DNA of 64,000 nucleotides from Bifidobacterium gallicum DSM 20093 = LMG 11596 (GCF_000741205.1 NZ_JGYW01000001.1:124001-188000); one strand, 5' to 3'; numbered from the stretch's first letter, positions 8,047-16,875 are shown. The notes: generated by a model not told the origin, from the sequence alone. Numbers and translations are program-made.

Positions 8047-8457
8047 ATGCCAGTAATCCGAAAACAAGATCTCGGCAAAGGTGAGGATGCGTTCTTTGCG
8101 TGGGACGCGGCGGCCAAAGCGCTCGTGCGCGCGGGCGAGGAGCCGACGCAGGTGAGTCCCGAGCTGCCCAGGGCCACAATGGCGATGGCCGTGCGGTTCT
8201 CGCTGCACATGCTCGAAACCAAGGCGCCGGGGCCTGGCGTCGAAGTGCGCGTAGCACCGTGGGGAGCCGTGAAAATCCTTGACGGACCGGCCTCCGACCC
8301 GCACAATCTCACGCCGCCCGACGTGATCGAGCTCGAGCCGAGCGTGTGGCTGCGGCTCGCGACAGGCGTGACAACGTGGGCCCAGGAACGCGAACTGGGC
8401 CGCATTACGGCTGTGGGCGAGCGCGACGATTTGTCGGGACTGCTACCGCTGGGATAG
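8047..8457 (+). CDS. Actinobacterial sterol-carrier-family (SCP2-like) protein
   Basis: A 136-residue cytoplasmic protein of the family annotated as sterol carrier family protein in actinobacteria. Recognisable features are the central GPGVEVRVAPWGAVKILDGP, followed by DPHNLTPPDVIELEPSVWLR, LATGVTTWAQ and the terminal DDLSGLLPLG. The fold is predicted to bind hydrophobic ligands, but bifidobacteria make no sterols and the true ligand is unknown. It starts only about 10 bases after the end of the TnpB element, so the insertion may have replaced its upstream region. Confidence 0.7.
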   Translation: MPVIRKQDLGKGEDAFFAWDAAAKALVRAGEEPTQVSPELPRATMAMAVRFSLHMLETKAPGPGVEVRVAPWGAVKILDGPASDPHNLTPPDVIELEPSVWLRLATGVTTWAQERELGRITAVGERDDLSGLLPLG

Positions 8458-8680
8458 GGCGGCAGACCGCAGTGTCCAAGATGCCTGAAACAGCCGAGAT
8501 TGCCAACAAAGGCGAGACTGCTGATATGCAATCTCGCCCCTGTTGCAACAACTTTGACGCGAAGTGGAAACCACTCAACATCGAAGAGTTGTGTTTGGAC
8601 TGTTACTCGGGTTGTCACTCAAGTTGTTACTCGGAGTTGACCCTATTCGCAGAAGCGCTCGTAAGAGTTACGATGCGCAC
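8458..8680. terminator. Convergent intergenic region with hairpin
   Basis: GGCGAGA (8511-8517) pairs with TCTCGCC (8532-8538) between two convergent genes and could end both transcripts, although no strong T-run follows. Further right, three imperfect copies of a GTTRTYACTC-like unit lie at about 8600-8640. Confidence 0.4.
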
Positions 8681-9067
8681 TCACTCATCCTCATGCGTAT
8701 CGGTCTGCTTGCTGTCGTGCTTGAACGCACCCGGAGCAGGCATGGGAATGGGTTTATGCGGCTTGGAAGTTGGCTTGGGCGCTGCGGCTACAGCAGCCTC
8801 AGCGGCCCACTTGGCATATTCATCGAGATCGTCACGCGACATGTCGTCTTCGGTCTCGTCAGTCTCGGAGTACTCGGCCTCATACGCTGCGTATTCGGAG
8901 GCGTCGTGCTGATGTTCCTCAATATCAGCAAATGGATCAAAGGAACCCGAACCTGGTTCTTGCGCACCAAGCTCCTTGGCAAGCTCATCGTAATCGGTGT
9001 CTGTGGTCAGATACTTGAGCTTCCGAGCGATCTTCTGCTGTTTGGCTTTCTGGCGTCCGCGGCCCAT
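8681..9067 (-). CDS. DUF3073 family protein
   Basis: A 128-residue protein with the DUF3073 hallmark at its N terminus: MGRGRQKAKQQKIARKLKY, then TDTDYDELAKELG. The rest is acidic and low in complexity, ending in a Pro/Lys segment (PKPTSKPHKPIPMPAPG). The family is restricted to actinobacteria and has no established function. The basic N terminus suggests nucleic-acid binding, but this is inference. Confidence 0.8.
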   Translation of the reverse strand: MGRGRQKAKQQKIARKLKYLTTDTDYDELAKELGAQEPGSGSFDPFADIEEHQHDASEYAAYEAEYSETDETEDDMSRDDLDEYAKWAAEAAVAAAPKPTSKPHKPIPMPAPGAFKHDSKQTDTHEDE

Positions 9068-9234
9068 CTGACCCCCTGCTTTGCTTGCACTGGTGTTAAA
9101 TCACATATAAGAGAGTACCACTGTATGTGAATCGTGGGTTTCCCGTCTCAATGTCAGCGATATTTTGCCGCCCTTTATATGCGATATCCCCTTGTTTTCT
9201 GAATATTTTAACCACAATAGAAAAGACCACCACG

Positions 9235-9528
9235 ATGCCTACCATCCCATTCTCCACCATCATCGACAAGGAATGCATCGCCCCCCCCCCCCCCCCCCCG
9301 AACGCCGCACGGTTCATGGACGAGGAGGACAAGAAAATGGACGCCGCCGTCCAGCTCATGCTCGCCCGTGAAGAAGCACATCTCAGTCAGGAAGAACTTG
9401 CCAAACGCAGCGGCGTCAGCCGTGCGACCGTCAACCGCATAGAACGAGGACGCATCATGCCCTTGCTCAACACTCTTGAAAAGCTCGCCAAAGCAATGGG
9501 CAAGACAGTGAAAATCAGTTTGGCCTGA
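9235..9528 (+). CDS. XRE/HigA-type HTH protein with poly-C tract
   Basis: A 97-residue helix-turn-helix protein. Residues 49-73 (HLSQEELAKRSGVSRATVN and the following RIERGR) are a Cro/C1-type HTH, and the tail (LEKLAKAMGKTVKISLA) matches HigA-like antitoxins. Codons 16-22 lie in a run of 19 C bases (9281-9299) that encodes Pro repeats. A second start, ATG 9337, has a much better Shine-Dalgarno (AGGAGG, 9323-9328) and gives a 63-residue protein with the full HTH, unaffected by slippage. The ATG at 9235 keeps an N-terminal extension like that of HigA relatives. No toxin gene is adjacent. It may be an orphan antitoxin or regulator. Confidence 0.7.
   Translation: MPTIPFSTIIDKECIAPPPPPPNAARFMDEEDKKMDAAVQLMLAREEAHLSQEELAKRSGVSRATVNRIERGRIMPLLNTLEKLAKAMGKTVKISLA
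9281..9299 (+). repeat. 19-base poly-C homopolymer
   Basis: Nineteen consecutive C bases inside the 5' part of the HTH gene. Homopolymers of this length are prone to slipped-strand mispairing. A change of one or two bases would shift the frame for translation from 9235. Confidence 0.9.
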
Positions 9529-9530
9529 CC

Positions 9531-9567
9531 CAAACGCTGGGAAACGCTGGGAAACACTGGGAAACAC
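9531..9567 (+). repeat. 10-bp tandem repeat after the HTH gene
   Basis: About three and a half copies of AAACGCTGGG-type units (one with A for G) directly follow the HTH stop codon. They have no clear hairpin, so the role is unknown. Confidence 0.7.
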
Positions 9568-9802
9568 AGCACCGTCTCCATATGGAGGTGCGGCTTGGGC
9601 TGCGTTGTTCGCACGCGCCATGGCCATCCGGACGTCCGGTTTCGTTGAGGAGGGTTCCTGCTCGGGTTCCACGGGTTTGTCAAGCTTGTCCATTCCCTCC
9701 TCACACCCACCGCCCCTCCCCCCGTTGTCTGCTCGGATTTCTACGATAAAACCAATATTTTCCCTTGAAAATCAGCGTTTTGAAGACCTTAAGGACGACC
9801 GC

Positions 9803-10969
9803 ATGACCGACACTGCATCAAGCACTGCACCAGAACTCACCCCAGACACCACCCCCGATTCTGCCGCAGATGCCGCAACCGCCAACAACCTCACTGCAGC
9901 CGGCAATGAGATGAGCGCAAGTTTCCTCGCCGCCAAGAAGCGTTCGGACGCCACGCTCGCCAAGCTCGAGGCCGACCCCTCCAAGTTCACGATGCTCACG
10001 GGAGACCGTCCCACCGGCCGCCTGCACTTGGGTCACTTCTTCGGCTCGATCCGCGAGCGCGTAGCCATGCAGAACCGTGGTGTCAACACGAACATCATCA
10101 TCGCCGATTATCAGGTCATCACCGACCGCGACACCACGGAGCACATCGAGGAGAACGTGCTCAATTTGGTGCTCGATTACTTGGCCGCCGGCATCGATCC
10201 GACGAAGACGATGATCTTCACACATTCCGCTGTTCCGGCTGAGAACCAGCTCATGTTGCCGTTCCTTTCGCTCGTCACCGAAGCCGAACTGCACCGCAAT
10301 CCCACGGTCAAGTCCGAGATGGAAGCGTCGGGTCACGCCCTGACCGGCCTGCTGCTGACCTACCCCGTTCACCAGGCGTGCGACATCCTGTTCTGCAAGG
10401 CCAACGTTGTGCCGATCGGCAAAGACAACCTGCCGCATGTTGAGATCACGCGCACAATCGCGCGTCGTTTCAACGAGCGTTACGCCAAGAAGCACCCGAT
10501 TTTCCCGGAGCCCGCGGCCATTTTGTCTGAAGCTCCCGAAATTCCGGGTCTTGACGGCCGCAAGATGAGCAAGTCGTACGGCAACTCGATCATGTTGGGC
10601 GCCACGGCTGAGGAGACGGCCAAGCTGATCAAGAAGAGCCCCACCGATTCCGAGCGCATGATCACGTTCGACCCCGTCAACCGTCCGCAGGTTTCCGCGC
10701 TGTTGACGACGGCTGGTTTGGTCACGGGCCGCGACCCGCGTGAGATTGCTGAGGAAATCGGCAACGGTGGCGCCGGCACGCTCAAGAAGTACGTGACCGA
10801 GTCCGTCAACGAGTTCCTCGCCCCGCATCGTGAGCGTCGCGCTGAACTTGCTCAAGACATGGACTCGATTCGAGACATTCTACATGAGGGCAACGCGCGC
10901 GCCAACGCGATCGCGAACCAGACGCTCGACGAGGTCCGTGACGCCATGGGCATGCGTTACGACGCCTGA
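9803..10969 (+). CDS. trpS: Tryptophanyl-tRNA synthetase
   Basis: A 388-residue class I aminoacyl-tRNA synthetase that charges tRNA-Trp with tryptophan. The HIGH-type motif appears as GRLHLGHFFGS and the second ATP-binding motif as GRKMSKSYGNSI. Conserved VPIGKDNLPHVEITR follows the tryptophan pocket. The frame is open from 9605, but ATG 9803 (MTDTASSTAPEL) has AAGGAC upstream and gives the usual length; its first 40 residues are a low-complexity Thr/Ala extension. A strong terminator lies at 10984-11029. Confidence 0.95.
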   Translation: MTDTASSTAPELTPDTTPDSAADAATANNLTAAGNEMSASFLAAKKRSDATLAKLEADPSKFTMLTGDRPTGRLHLGHFFGSIRERVAMQNRGVNTNIIIADYQVITDRDTTEHIEENVLNLVLDYLAAGIDPTKTMIFTHSAVPAENQLMLPFLSLVTEAELHRNPTVKSEMEASGHALTGLLLTYPVHQACDILFCKANVVPIGKDNLPHVEITRTIARRFNERYAKKHPIFPEPAAILSEAPEIPGLDGRKMSKSYGNSIMLGATAEETAKLIKKSPTDSERMITFDPVNRPQVSALLTTAGLVTGRDPREIAEEIGNGGAGTLKKYVTESVNEFLAPHRERRAELAQDMDSIRDILHEGNARANAIANQTLDEVRDAMGMRYDA

Positions 10970-10983
10970 GCCTGTTAATAGTT

Positions 10984-11029
10984 TCGGGGCTGCGTCACCT
11001 TATTTCCGGTGGCACAGCCCCGATTTTTT
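10984..11029 (+). terminator. Terminator after trpS
   Basis: CGGGGCTG (10985-10992) pairs with CAGCCCCG (11015-11022), with inner pairing of GTCACC and GGTGGC, followed by a T-rich run. Confidence 0.85.
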
Positions 11030-11065
11030 ATTTATTTCCGCCAACCCTCAGTGGCCGTCGCAACG

Positions 11066-13066
11066 CTAATCGTCATACCGCCACGACTTGTCGGTCAGCA
11101 CGCGGGCCATCGCCAGTCCAATAGGCAGACACAAAATGACCATGAACGCGCGGAAACCCCAATCTAACGCGAGCATCGTATGGAATTGGCCAAGTTCATA
11201 CATCGCGCGATACATGTACAACCCCGGTACCATGATCACGATGGACGGCACGGTCAGGCAGATGCGCGGATAACCTAAGTGGGGCGCCAACCAGCCACGT
11301 CGTACTGAAGCACGCCAGACTGTGGCGAGCAGGCCGGCCAGCATCGCGAACAGGAACGCACCCACTTCGGGAGCCATTCCGGCATCGACGCATTCGAGTC
11401 GCGCCGTGTTGGCCACCATGCCGATCATGGCCGCCACCACACACATGCGTTGCGGTGAATTGAACAACACCGAAAAGCCCCATACGCCAATGAACGAGAA
11501 CAACGCGCGCAACGCGCAGACCACGACGGCAGGCATCTCCATGCGCGAGAATCCGCCTGGACTCAACTGCACGGCCGAAGCCACCATCCAGCCTGCGAGC
11601 GTGGCCATCAGGATGATGCACAACACGTAGGCGACACGTTGCACGCCTGACGGGAAGTCGATTTTCGCCATGTCAAGGCCGCCCGTGATTAATGGGAAAC
11701 CCGGTATCACGAATAGCATCGCGCCGATGTAGGCGGTATCACTGGCCAAGGCGGCGGGCATAAATATACCAATACATCGCAGCACACCCTCACAGGCGAA
11801 CGCGGCGACGGCCACCACCACGAACGTGACGAAGAACTGGTTAAGGTGACGGGCGAACAGTTTGCGACGTAACCATTGGCCCAAACCGGCACCCACAAAA
11901 GCGCCAATCATGTCATAAAAATTGCCGCCCAACAAAAACACGAACGAAGCACACGCGCACGCCGCGGCAAATCCGGAGAACAGCGGCGAATACAAAGGTT
12001 TGCGTCGTTCAATCATGTCAAGTCGGGCGTGTGCCTGACGAACCGTAATCGGCTGCGAACCGCGACGGCCCGAATGCGCGCCGGGCACGTGCGACCCGTT
12101 GCGCACGCGGGCCTGACGGGCCTGGCGGTCTTCAACCCCCTCGCGCTCGCGCAACTGCTTGGCATGCCCGCGTTCCGTATCAAAACTCTCATTGGCCCGC
12201 TCGAGCGCGTCAAGCACATAATTCCCGACCTGCGTGCCCTGACCAGATTCCTCAGTGGCCGCCGTCGCCTCACCGGAGAGCTGAGATGTTTCACGTGAAT
12301 CAGATGCGGGAACAGCTGTTTCATGTGAAACAACCGACTCGTTTGACTCCGTTGTGCTGCCGCTCGCCGCGCCCGCGTTCTTCTCTACGTGCACGGTCCA
12401 GCCGGCGGCGGCACGACGTTCCTCGAGTTTCTCGGCACGCTCCTCCTCACGCTGCTCCTCTCGCAACTGCTTTGAGAGTTGGGCGGAAAACCGCGAGGCG
12501 TTCGCGCGGTCGAGATGGGCCATGAGCCCGTCGGACACTTCCGTTCGCGAGTGGTACATGGCCCCCGAACCGAGGTTCACGCTGAGCCAGTCGGCATAGT
12601 GCTCGAGCAGCCAAATGCGCTCGGTATTCACGCCCGTGGACGGCAGGTTCACAACCTCGGTGATACGCGACGAGCCGTCCGTACACGTCGCTTCCAAATC
12701 TGTCAAACTCACATCCGACCGCACGTGTACGCCCAGCGGGTAAGCAATACGGTGCATCATCTCGCGCACGCGGAACGAGCCCGTGCCAGCAGACAAGTCC
12801 AGCATGCCGACGCGCACAATCACGCTCGCTTTGGCCGCAATACCCGCGTCCATCAGCGGGGTGTCCCAGTCACGCTCAATATCCTCCATATCGAGCGGAA
12901 TCGAGTGGGAATGGTACTTGTGCACGGCCACGGCACCGCTATGGTCGTGCGCATGCGGCAAGTGGTCCGCAATGTGGAAGTGGTGTTCATGATGCCGCTT
13001 GCCGTCTTGCTGTTGCGCGGCGGAAGGGGCGCGTTGGGGTTCAGTATGTTCGTGCTCGATCTTCAC
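11066..13066 (-). CDS. ThrE-type threonine/serine exporter family protein
   Basis: A protein of about 666 residues with the two-part ThrE architecture: a cytoplasmic DUF1212 domain (VRVGMLDLSAGTGSFRVREM through ERIWLLEHYADWL), a long charged linker of roughly 150 residues (EEQREEERAEKLEERRAA and Ser/Thr-rich sequence), and about ten membrane helices beginning near SPLFSGFAAACACASFVFLL. The family exports threonine and serine in corynebacteria; the substrate here is inferred. The N terminus is His-rich (RHHEHHFHIADHLPHAHDH), possibly metal binding. The start is uncertain: GTG 13066 or TTG 13099. Two parS-like sites lie in the linker-coding part. Confidence 0.8.
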   Translation of the reverse strand: MKIEHEHTEPQRAPSAAQQQDGKRHHEHHFHIADHLPHAHDHSGAVAVHKYHSHSIPLDMEDIERDWDTPLMDAGIAAKASVIVRVGMLDLSAGTGSFRVREMMHRIAYPLGVHVRSDVSLTDLEATCTDGSSRITEVVNLPSTGVNTERIWLLEHYADWLSVNLGSGAMYHSRTEVSDGLMAHLDRANASRFSAQLSKQLREEQREEERAEKLEERRAAAGWTVHVEKNAGAASGSTTESNESVVSHETAVPASDSRETSQLSGEATAATEESGQGTQVGNYVLDALERANESFDTERGHAKQLREREGVEDRQARQARVRNGSHVPGAHSGRRGSQPITVRQAHARLDMIERRKPLYSPLFSGFAAACACASFVFLLGGNFYDMIGAFVGAGLGQWLRRKLFARHLNQFFVTFVVVAVAAFACEGVLRCIGIFMPAALASDTAYIGAMLFVIPGFPLITGGLDMAKIDFPSGVQRVAYVLCIILMATLAGWMVASAVQLSPGGFSRMEMPAVVVCALRALFSFIGVWGFSVLFNSPQRMCVVAAMIGMVANTARLECVDAGMAPEVGAFLFAMLAGLLATVWRASVRRGWLAPHLGYPRICLTVPSIVIMVPGLYMYRAMYELGQFHTMLALDWGFRAFMVILCLPIGLAMARVLTDKSWRYDD
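12287..12302. promoter_or_regulatory. parS-like site 1
   Basis: TGTTTCACGTGAATCA differs from the consensus parS palindrome TGTTTCACGTGAAACA at one position. It sits in the linker-coding part of the exporter gene. parAB lies about 44 kb away. Confidence 0.65.
12317..12332. promoter_or_regulatory. parS-like site 2
   Basis: TGTTTCATGTGAAACA differs from consensus parS at one position and lies exactly 30 bp from site 1. Two near-perfect sites side by side suggest a genuine ParB loading locus. Confidence 0.7.
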
Positions 13067-13504
13067 GCTTTCATTTCTAATCTGTCGCCGCAACAACAAT
13101 AATAATGATTCCTGTTGTCGCCTCTGAACCGTGCCGGCCGCCGCAGCTCACCGCCCCACTGCCGAACATCCACCCACGGACCGCAACCGTCTCACATGCT
13201 GACCTTTTTAGCGGGCCCATCTCAACATTCGACCCGAAAAACGCAACTTTTCACACGGGGTTCACAATGCCGCGCTTACAATGGCCGAACAACACGCCCT
13301 TGGACGTACGGACCGGGCCGTGCTGGGCGGCGGCAGCGCCAACCCAACGCAAGCCTGAATTCCGATACCGCCACGGGGGTGTGCACTGTACTGAACTGGA
13401 CTAGGGCTGTGGGCTCGCAACGCCAGACCACCACAACCGCGGAGGAGCCGCGGAGGGTCGGGTGACCGAGCAACCCGATGTTCGGAGAAGGAGGTCAAAC
13501 CAAT
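13067..13504. promoter_or_regulatory. Divergent exporter/ppc promoter region and structured ppc leader
   Basis: This gap drives two divergent genes. The ppc side ends in two adjacent hairpins: CCGCGG (13437-13442) with CCGCGG (13448-13453), and TCGGGT (13458-13463) with ACCCGA (13473-13478), followed by the strong Shine-Dalgarno AAGGAGGT (13488-13495). No known riboswitch is recognised. Confidence 0.5.
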
Positions 13505-16234
13505 ATGACTCAAGTCGAGTCAACATCATCAGCCGCCGCTCCTGCTGTTGTGGAAGAGCAGGAACTGCCGGTCAAGCTCAAAGCAGACATGGATCTGTGT
13601 CTTGGCATTTTGCGTCAGGTACTCAAGGAATTCGACGAAAACCTGCTCACGCAGTTCGACACGGTCCGTCAATACGCAGTGGATGCCAGCGCCGAACGGT
13701 TCTCAGGCGTGCTGACAGACACGAATCCCGACCAGGACGACCTGGAAAATGCCGTGCGCACGATCGACAGCATGAATTTGCACGACGCACAGCTGCTGGC
13801 CCGCGCATTCGCCACCTACTTCCATCTGGCCAACCTGTGCGAGGAGAACTACCGAGTCTCCGTGTTGCACCAGCGTGAGGCGGAAGTGGACGAGACGGCC
13901 GCTGTCGATCCGGTCAACGCGATGACGAAGGCCTACCACCAGCTCATTGGGGAAATGGGACCGGCCAAGGCCAAGGAACTGCTCAACCAGCTCGAGTTCC
14001 ACCCGGTGTTCACAGCCCACCCGACCGAAGCGCGTCGCAAGGCTGTGGAAGGCAAAATCCGCCGTATCGCCGTGCTGCTCGAAGCCAATGCCCAACTGGG
14101 CGGCTCCGATCGCAAGGAAAACATGCGCCGTCTGTACAACGAGATCGACGCGCTGTTCCGCACGTCGCCGATTGCGCTCAAGAAGCCGACGCCGGTTGAG
14201 GAAGCCGACACGATCCTCGACATTTTTGACAACACGTTGTTCCACACGATCCCGATGGTCTACCGCCGTTTCGATGACTGGGTGTTGGGTGACCAAGCCG
14301 GCCTTGTGGAACCTGAATGCCCAGCGTTCTTCCATCCCGGCTCATGGATAGGTTCCGACCGTGACGGCAACCCGAACGTGACGGCCAAAGTCAGCCGCCA
14401 AGTCGCGCGCAAGTTCAGCGACCATGTGATTGCGGCGTTGGAAGAAGCCGCGCGCACGGTTGGCCGCAACATGACGATGGAATCGGAAACCACGCCGCCA
14501 AGCGCCGAACTGCGCCAGTTGTGGAACCAGCAGAAGGAAATCAGCGAACGTCTGACAAGCAAGGCCGCGCTGATCTCCACGCAGGAACTGCACCGCGCCG
14601 TGCTGCTCGTGATGGCCGACCGCTTGCATTACACAATCAAGCGCGACACCGACCTGATGTATCACACGTGCGAGGACTTCATTGCGGACCTGCGCGTGGT
14701 CCAGCGTTCGCTGGCCGAAGCCGGCGACCGTCGAGCCGCCTACGGACCGCTGCAGGACCTGATTTGGCAGGCCGAAACGTTCGGCTTCCACATGGTCGAG
14801 ATGGAGTTCCGTCAGCATTCCGTCGTGCATGCACGCGCCCTGGCCGACATTCGCGAGCACGGCTTGCATGGCGAGCGTGGCCCGCTGCAGCCGATGACGC
14901 ACGAAGTGCTCGACACGTTCCGTGCGTTGGGTGCGATCCAGAAGCGCAATGGCGTCAAGGCCGCGCGCCGTTACATCATCTCGTTCACAAAGAGCGCGCA
15001 GAACGTGCGCGACGTGTATGAGCTCAACCGCATGTCGTTCGCCAACCCGGCCGACTGCCCGGTCATCGACGTGATTCCGCTGTTCGAGCAGCTGGAAGAT
15101 CTTGAAAACTCGGTGAACGTGCTCGACGAAATGCTCAAGATCCCCGAGGTGCAGGCGCGACTCAAGCAGACGGGCCGCAAGATGGAAGTCATGCTCGGCT
15201 ACTCCGATTCGTCGAAGGACGCCGGCCCGACCTCCGCTACGCTGGCCTTGCATGAAGCGCAGCAGCGCATCGCCCAGTGGGCTGAAGACAACGACATTGA
15301 CCTGACACTGTTCCATGGCCGTGGCGGCGCCGTTGGCCGTGGCGGTGGCCCGGCAAACCGTGCCGTGTTGGCGCAGCCTGCCGGATCGGTCAAGTGCCGT
15401 TTCAAGCTCACCGAACAGGGCGAGGTGATCTTCGCACGTTATGGCAACCCCGTGCTGGCCATCCGCCACGTGGAGTCGGTGGCTGCCGCCACGCTGCTGC
15501 AGTCCGCACCAAGCGTGGAGAAGCGCAACACCGACATGACCGAGGAGTTCGAAGACTTGGCCAACAAGCTCGACGAAACCTCGCATGCGCGTTACCTCGA
15601 TTTGCTCGAGACCGACGGCTTCGCACCGTGGTTCTCCACGGTCACACCGCTGACCGAAGTCGGCTTGCTGCCGATCGGCTCGCGCCCGGCCAAGCGTGGC
15701 CTGGGAGCCAAGTCGTTGGATGATTTGCGTACGATTCCGTGGATCTTCTCGTGGGCGCAGGCCCGCATCAACCTGGCCGCATGGTACGGCTTGGGCTCGG
15801 CGTGCGAAGCCGTGGGCGACCTGGAGCTGCTGCAGCGTGCATACAAGGAATGGCCGTTGTTCTCCACGTTCATCGACAATATCGAGATGTCGCTGACGAA
15901 GACCGATGAGCGCATCGCCAAGATGTACCTGGCGTTGGGCGATCGCGACGACCTGCGCGACAAGGTACTCGACGAGATGGAGCTCACACGCAAGTGGGTG
16001 CTCAAGATCGTGGGCGACGAATGGCCGTTGCAGCACCGTCATGTGCTGGGCCAGGCAATCCGCATCCGCTCGCCATATGTGGACGCGTTGTCGCTGACCC
16101 AGGTGCTGGCGCTGCGTTCGCTGCGTAAGAAGGTCGACAAGGAAGAGCTCTCCGAAAGCCAGCAGGCAGGATTCATCTATCTGATCCTGTGCACGGTTTC
16201 GGGTGTCGCCGCCGGCCTGCAGAACACGGGCTGA
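13505..16234 (+). CDS. ppc: Phosphoenolpyruvate carboxylase
   Basis: A 909-residue enzyme that carboxylates phosphoenolpyruvate with bicarbonate to oxaloacetate, the main anaplerotic step in bifidobacteria, which lack a complete TCA cycle. The catalytic histidine lies in FHPVFTAHPTEARRKAV, the lysine motif in MLGYSDSSKDAGPTSA, the glycine-rich loop in FHGRGGAVGRGGGP, and the C terminus ends in the invariant QNTG. Length fits the family. ATG 13505 is chosen over 13478 because AAGGAGGT lies 9 nt upstream. The mRNA leader carries two hairpins. The 53-bp repeat array begins about 190 bases downstream. Confidence 0.96.
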   Translation: MTQVESTSSAAAPAVVEEQELPVKLKADMDLCLGILRQVLKEFDENLLTQFDTVRQYAVDASAERFSGVLTDTNPDQDDLENAVRTIDSMNLHDAQLLARAFATYFHLANLCEENYRVSVLHQREAEVDETAAVDPVNAMTKAYHQLIGEMGPAKAKELLNQLEFHPVFTAHPTEARRKAVEGKIRRIAVLLEANAQLGGSDRKENMRRLYNEIDALFRTSPIALKKPTPVEEADTILDIFDNTLFHTIPMVYRRFDDWVLGDQAGLVEPECPAFFHPGSWIGSDRDGNPNVTAKVSRQVARKFSDHVIAALEEAARTVGRNMTMESETTPPSAELRQLWNQQKEISERLTSKAALISTQELHRAVLLVMADRLHYTIKRDTDLMYHTCEDFIADLRVVQRSLAEAGDRRAAYGPLQDLIWQAETFGFHMVEMEFRQHSVVHARALADIREHGLHGERGPLQPMTHEVLDTFRALGAIQKRNGVKAARRYIISFTKSAQNVRDVYELNRMSFANPADCPVIDVIPLFEQLEDLENSVNVLDEMLKIPEVQARLKQTGRKMEVMLGYSDSSKDAGPTSATLALHEAQQRIAQWAEDNDIDLTLFHGRGGAVGRGGGPANRAVLAQPAGSVKCRFKLTEQGEVIFARYGNPVLAIRHVESVAAATLLQSAPSVEKRNTDMTEEFEDLANKLDETSHARYLDLLETDGFAPWFSTVTPLTEVGLLPIGSRPAKRGLGAKSLDDLRTIPWIFSWAQARINLAAWYGLGSACEAVGDLELLQRAYKEWPLFSTFIDNIEMSLTKTDERIAKMYLALGDRDDLRDKVLDEMELTRKWVLKIVGDEWPLQHRHVLGQAIRIRSPYVDALSLTQVLALRSLRKKVDKEELSESQQAGFIYLILCTVSGVAAGLQNTG

Positions 16235-16421
16235 TTTTGGCGGGTTTGCGGGGGTCGCTAAGGCGAACCGTCCGCAGACTCTAGCTGTCGTTGACGAAGG
16301 GCGCTGGTAGCCGCGGAATGAATGTTCCGCGTCCGCCAGCGCCCTTCGCCGTCGTGACGGCCGTGCGAAACAGCTGGGGCGGCAGCTGCTCGGGGCGGAT
16401 TTGGACCCAACCGTAACTTTC
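16235..16421. other. Spacer between ppc and repeat array
   Basis: About 190 bases without a gene. GGGCGCTGG (about 16299-16307) can pair with CCAGCGCCC (about 16336-16344), and may form the ppc terminator, although no long T-run follows. Confidence 0.4.
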
Positions 16422-16875
16422 CTGACCAGGCTGGTACGGAAAGATGCACTTTCGATGCCCAAACCGTAATCCCCCTGACCAGCCTGGTCAGGAAAGACGC
16501 ACTTTAAAGACCAAAACCGCCATCCCCCTGACCAGCTTGGTCAGGAAAGACGCACTTCTGACCGGCAAACTGCAATTTCCCTGACCAGCTTGGTCAGGAA
16601 AGACGCACTTTAAAGACCAAACCGTAATCCCGCTGACCAGACTGGTCAGAAGAGATGCAGTTCCAGCTCCCAAACCGTAACTTTCCTGACCAGGCTGGTG
16701 CGGAAATACGCAGTTTGAAGGATGAAACCGTAATCATGCTGACCACGCTGGTCAGGAAGGACGCACTTCTGACCTGCAAACTGTAGTTTTCCGTACCAGC
16801 CTGGTCAGGAAAGATGCAGTTTCATCCCCCAAAAACACCATTTTCCTGACCAGCCTGGTCAGGAAAGACCACACA
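16422..16875. repeat. 53-bp palindromic tandem repeat array A (9 copies)
   Basis: Nine units of 52-54 bp begin at 16422, 16475, 16528, 16581, 16633, 16686, 16739, 16792 and 16846. Each has a near-perfect palindrome, consensus CTGACCAGCNTGGTCAG, followed by GGAAAGAYGCACTTT and preceded by AAACCGTAAT. Between these the units vary. The period is not a multiple of three, so it is not protein coding. The same unit with the same period recurs at 30035-30800. No CRISPR-associated genes are near, and the units lack the unique spacers of a CRISPR array. Confidence 0.9.

Noticed and set aside
14342-16462. 706-residue minus frame opposite ppc
   Set aside because: No domain is recognised; the plus strand encodes an unmistakable PEP carboxylase over the same bases.
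16488-16779. Short ORFs with a repeated FPDQAG / SLVSGI pattern in array A
   Set aside because: They arise from the 53-bp repeat read in different frames; the period is not a multiple of three and there is no ribosome site.
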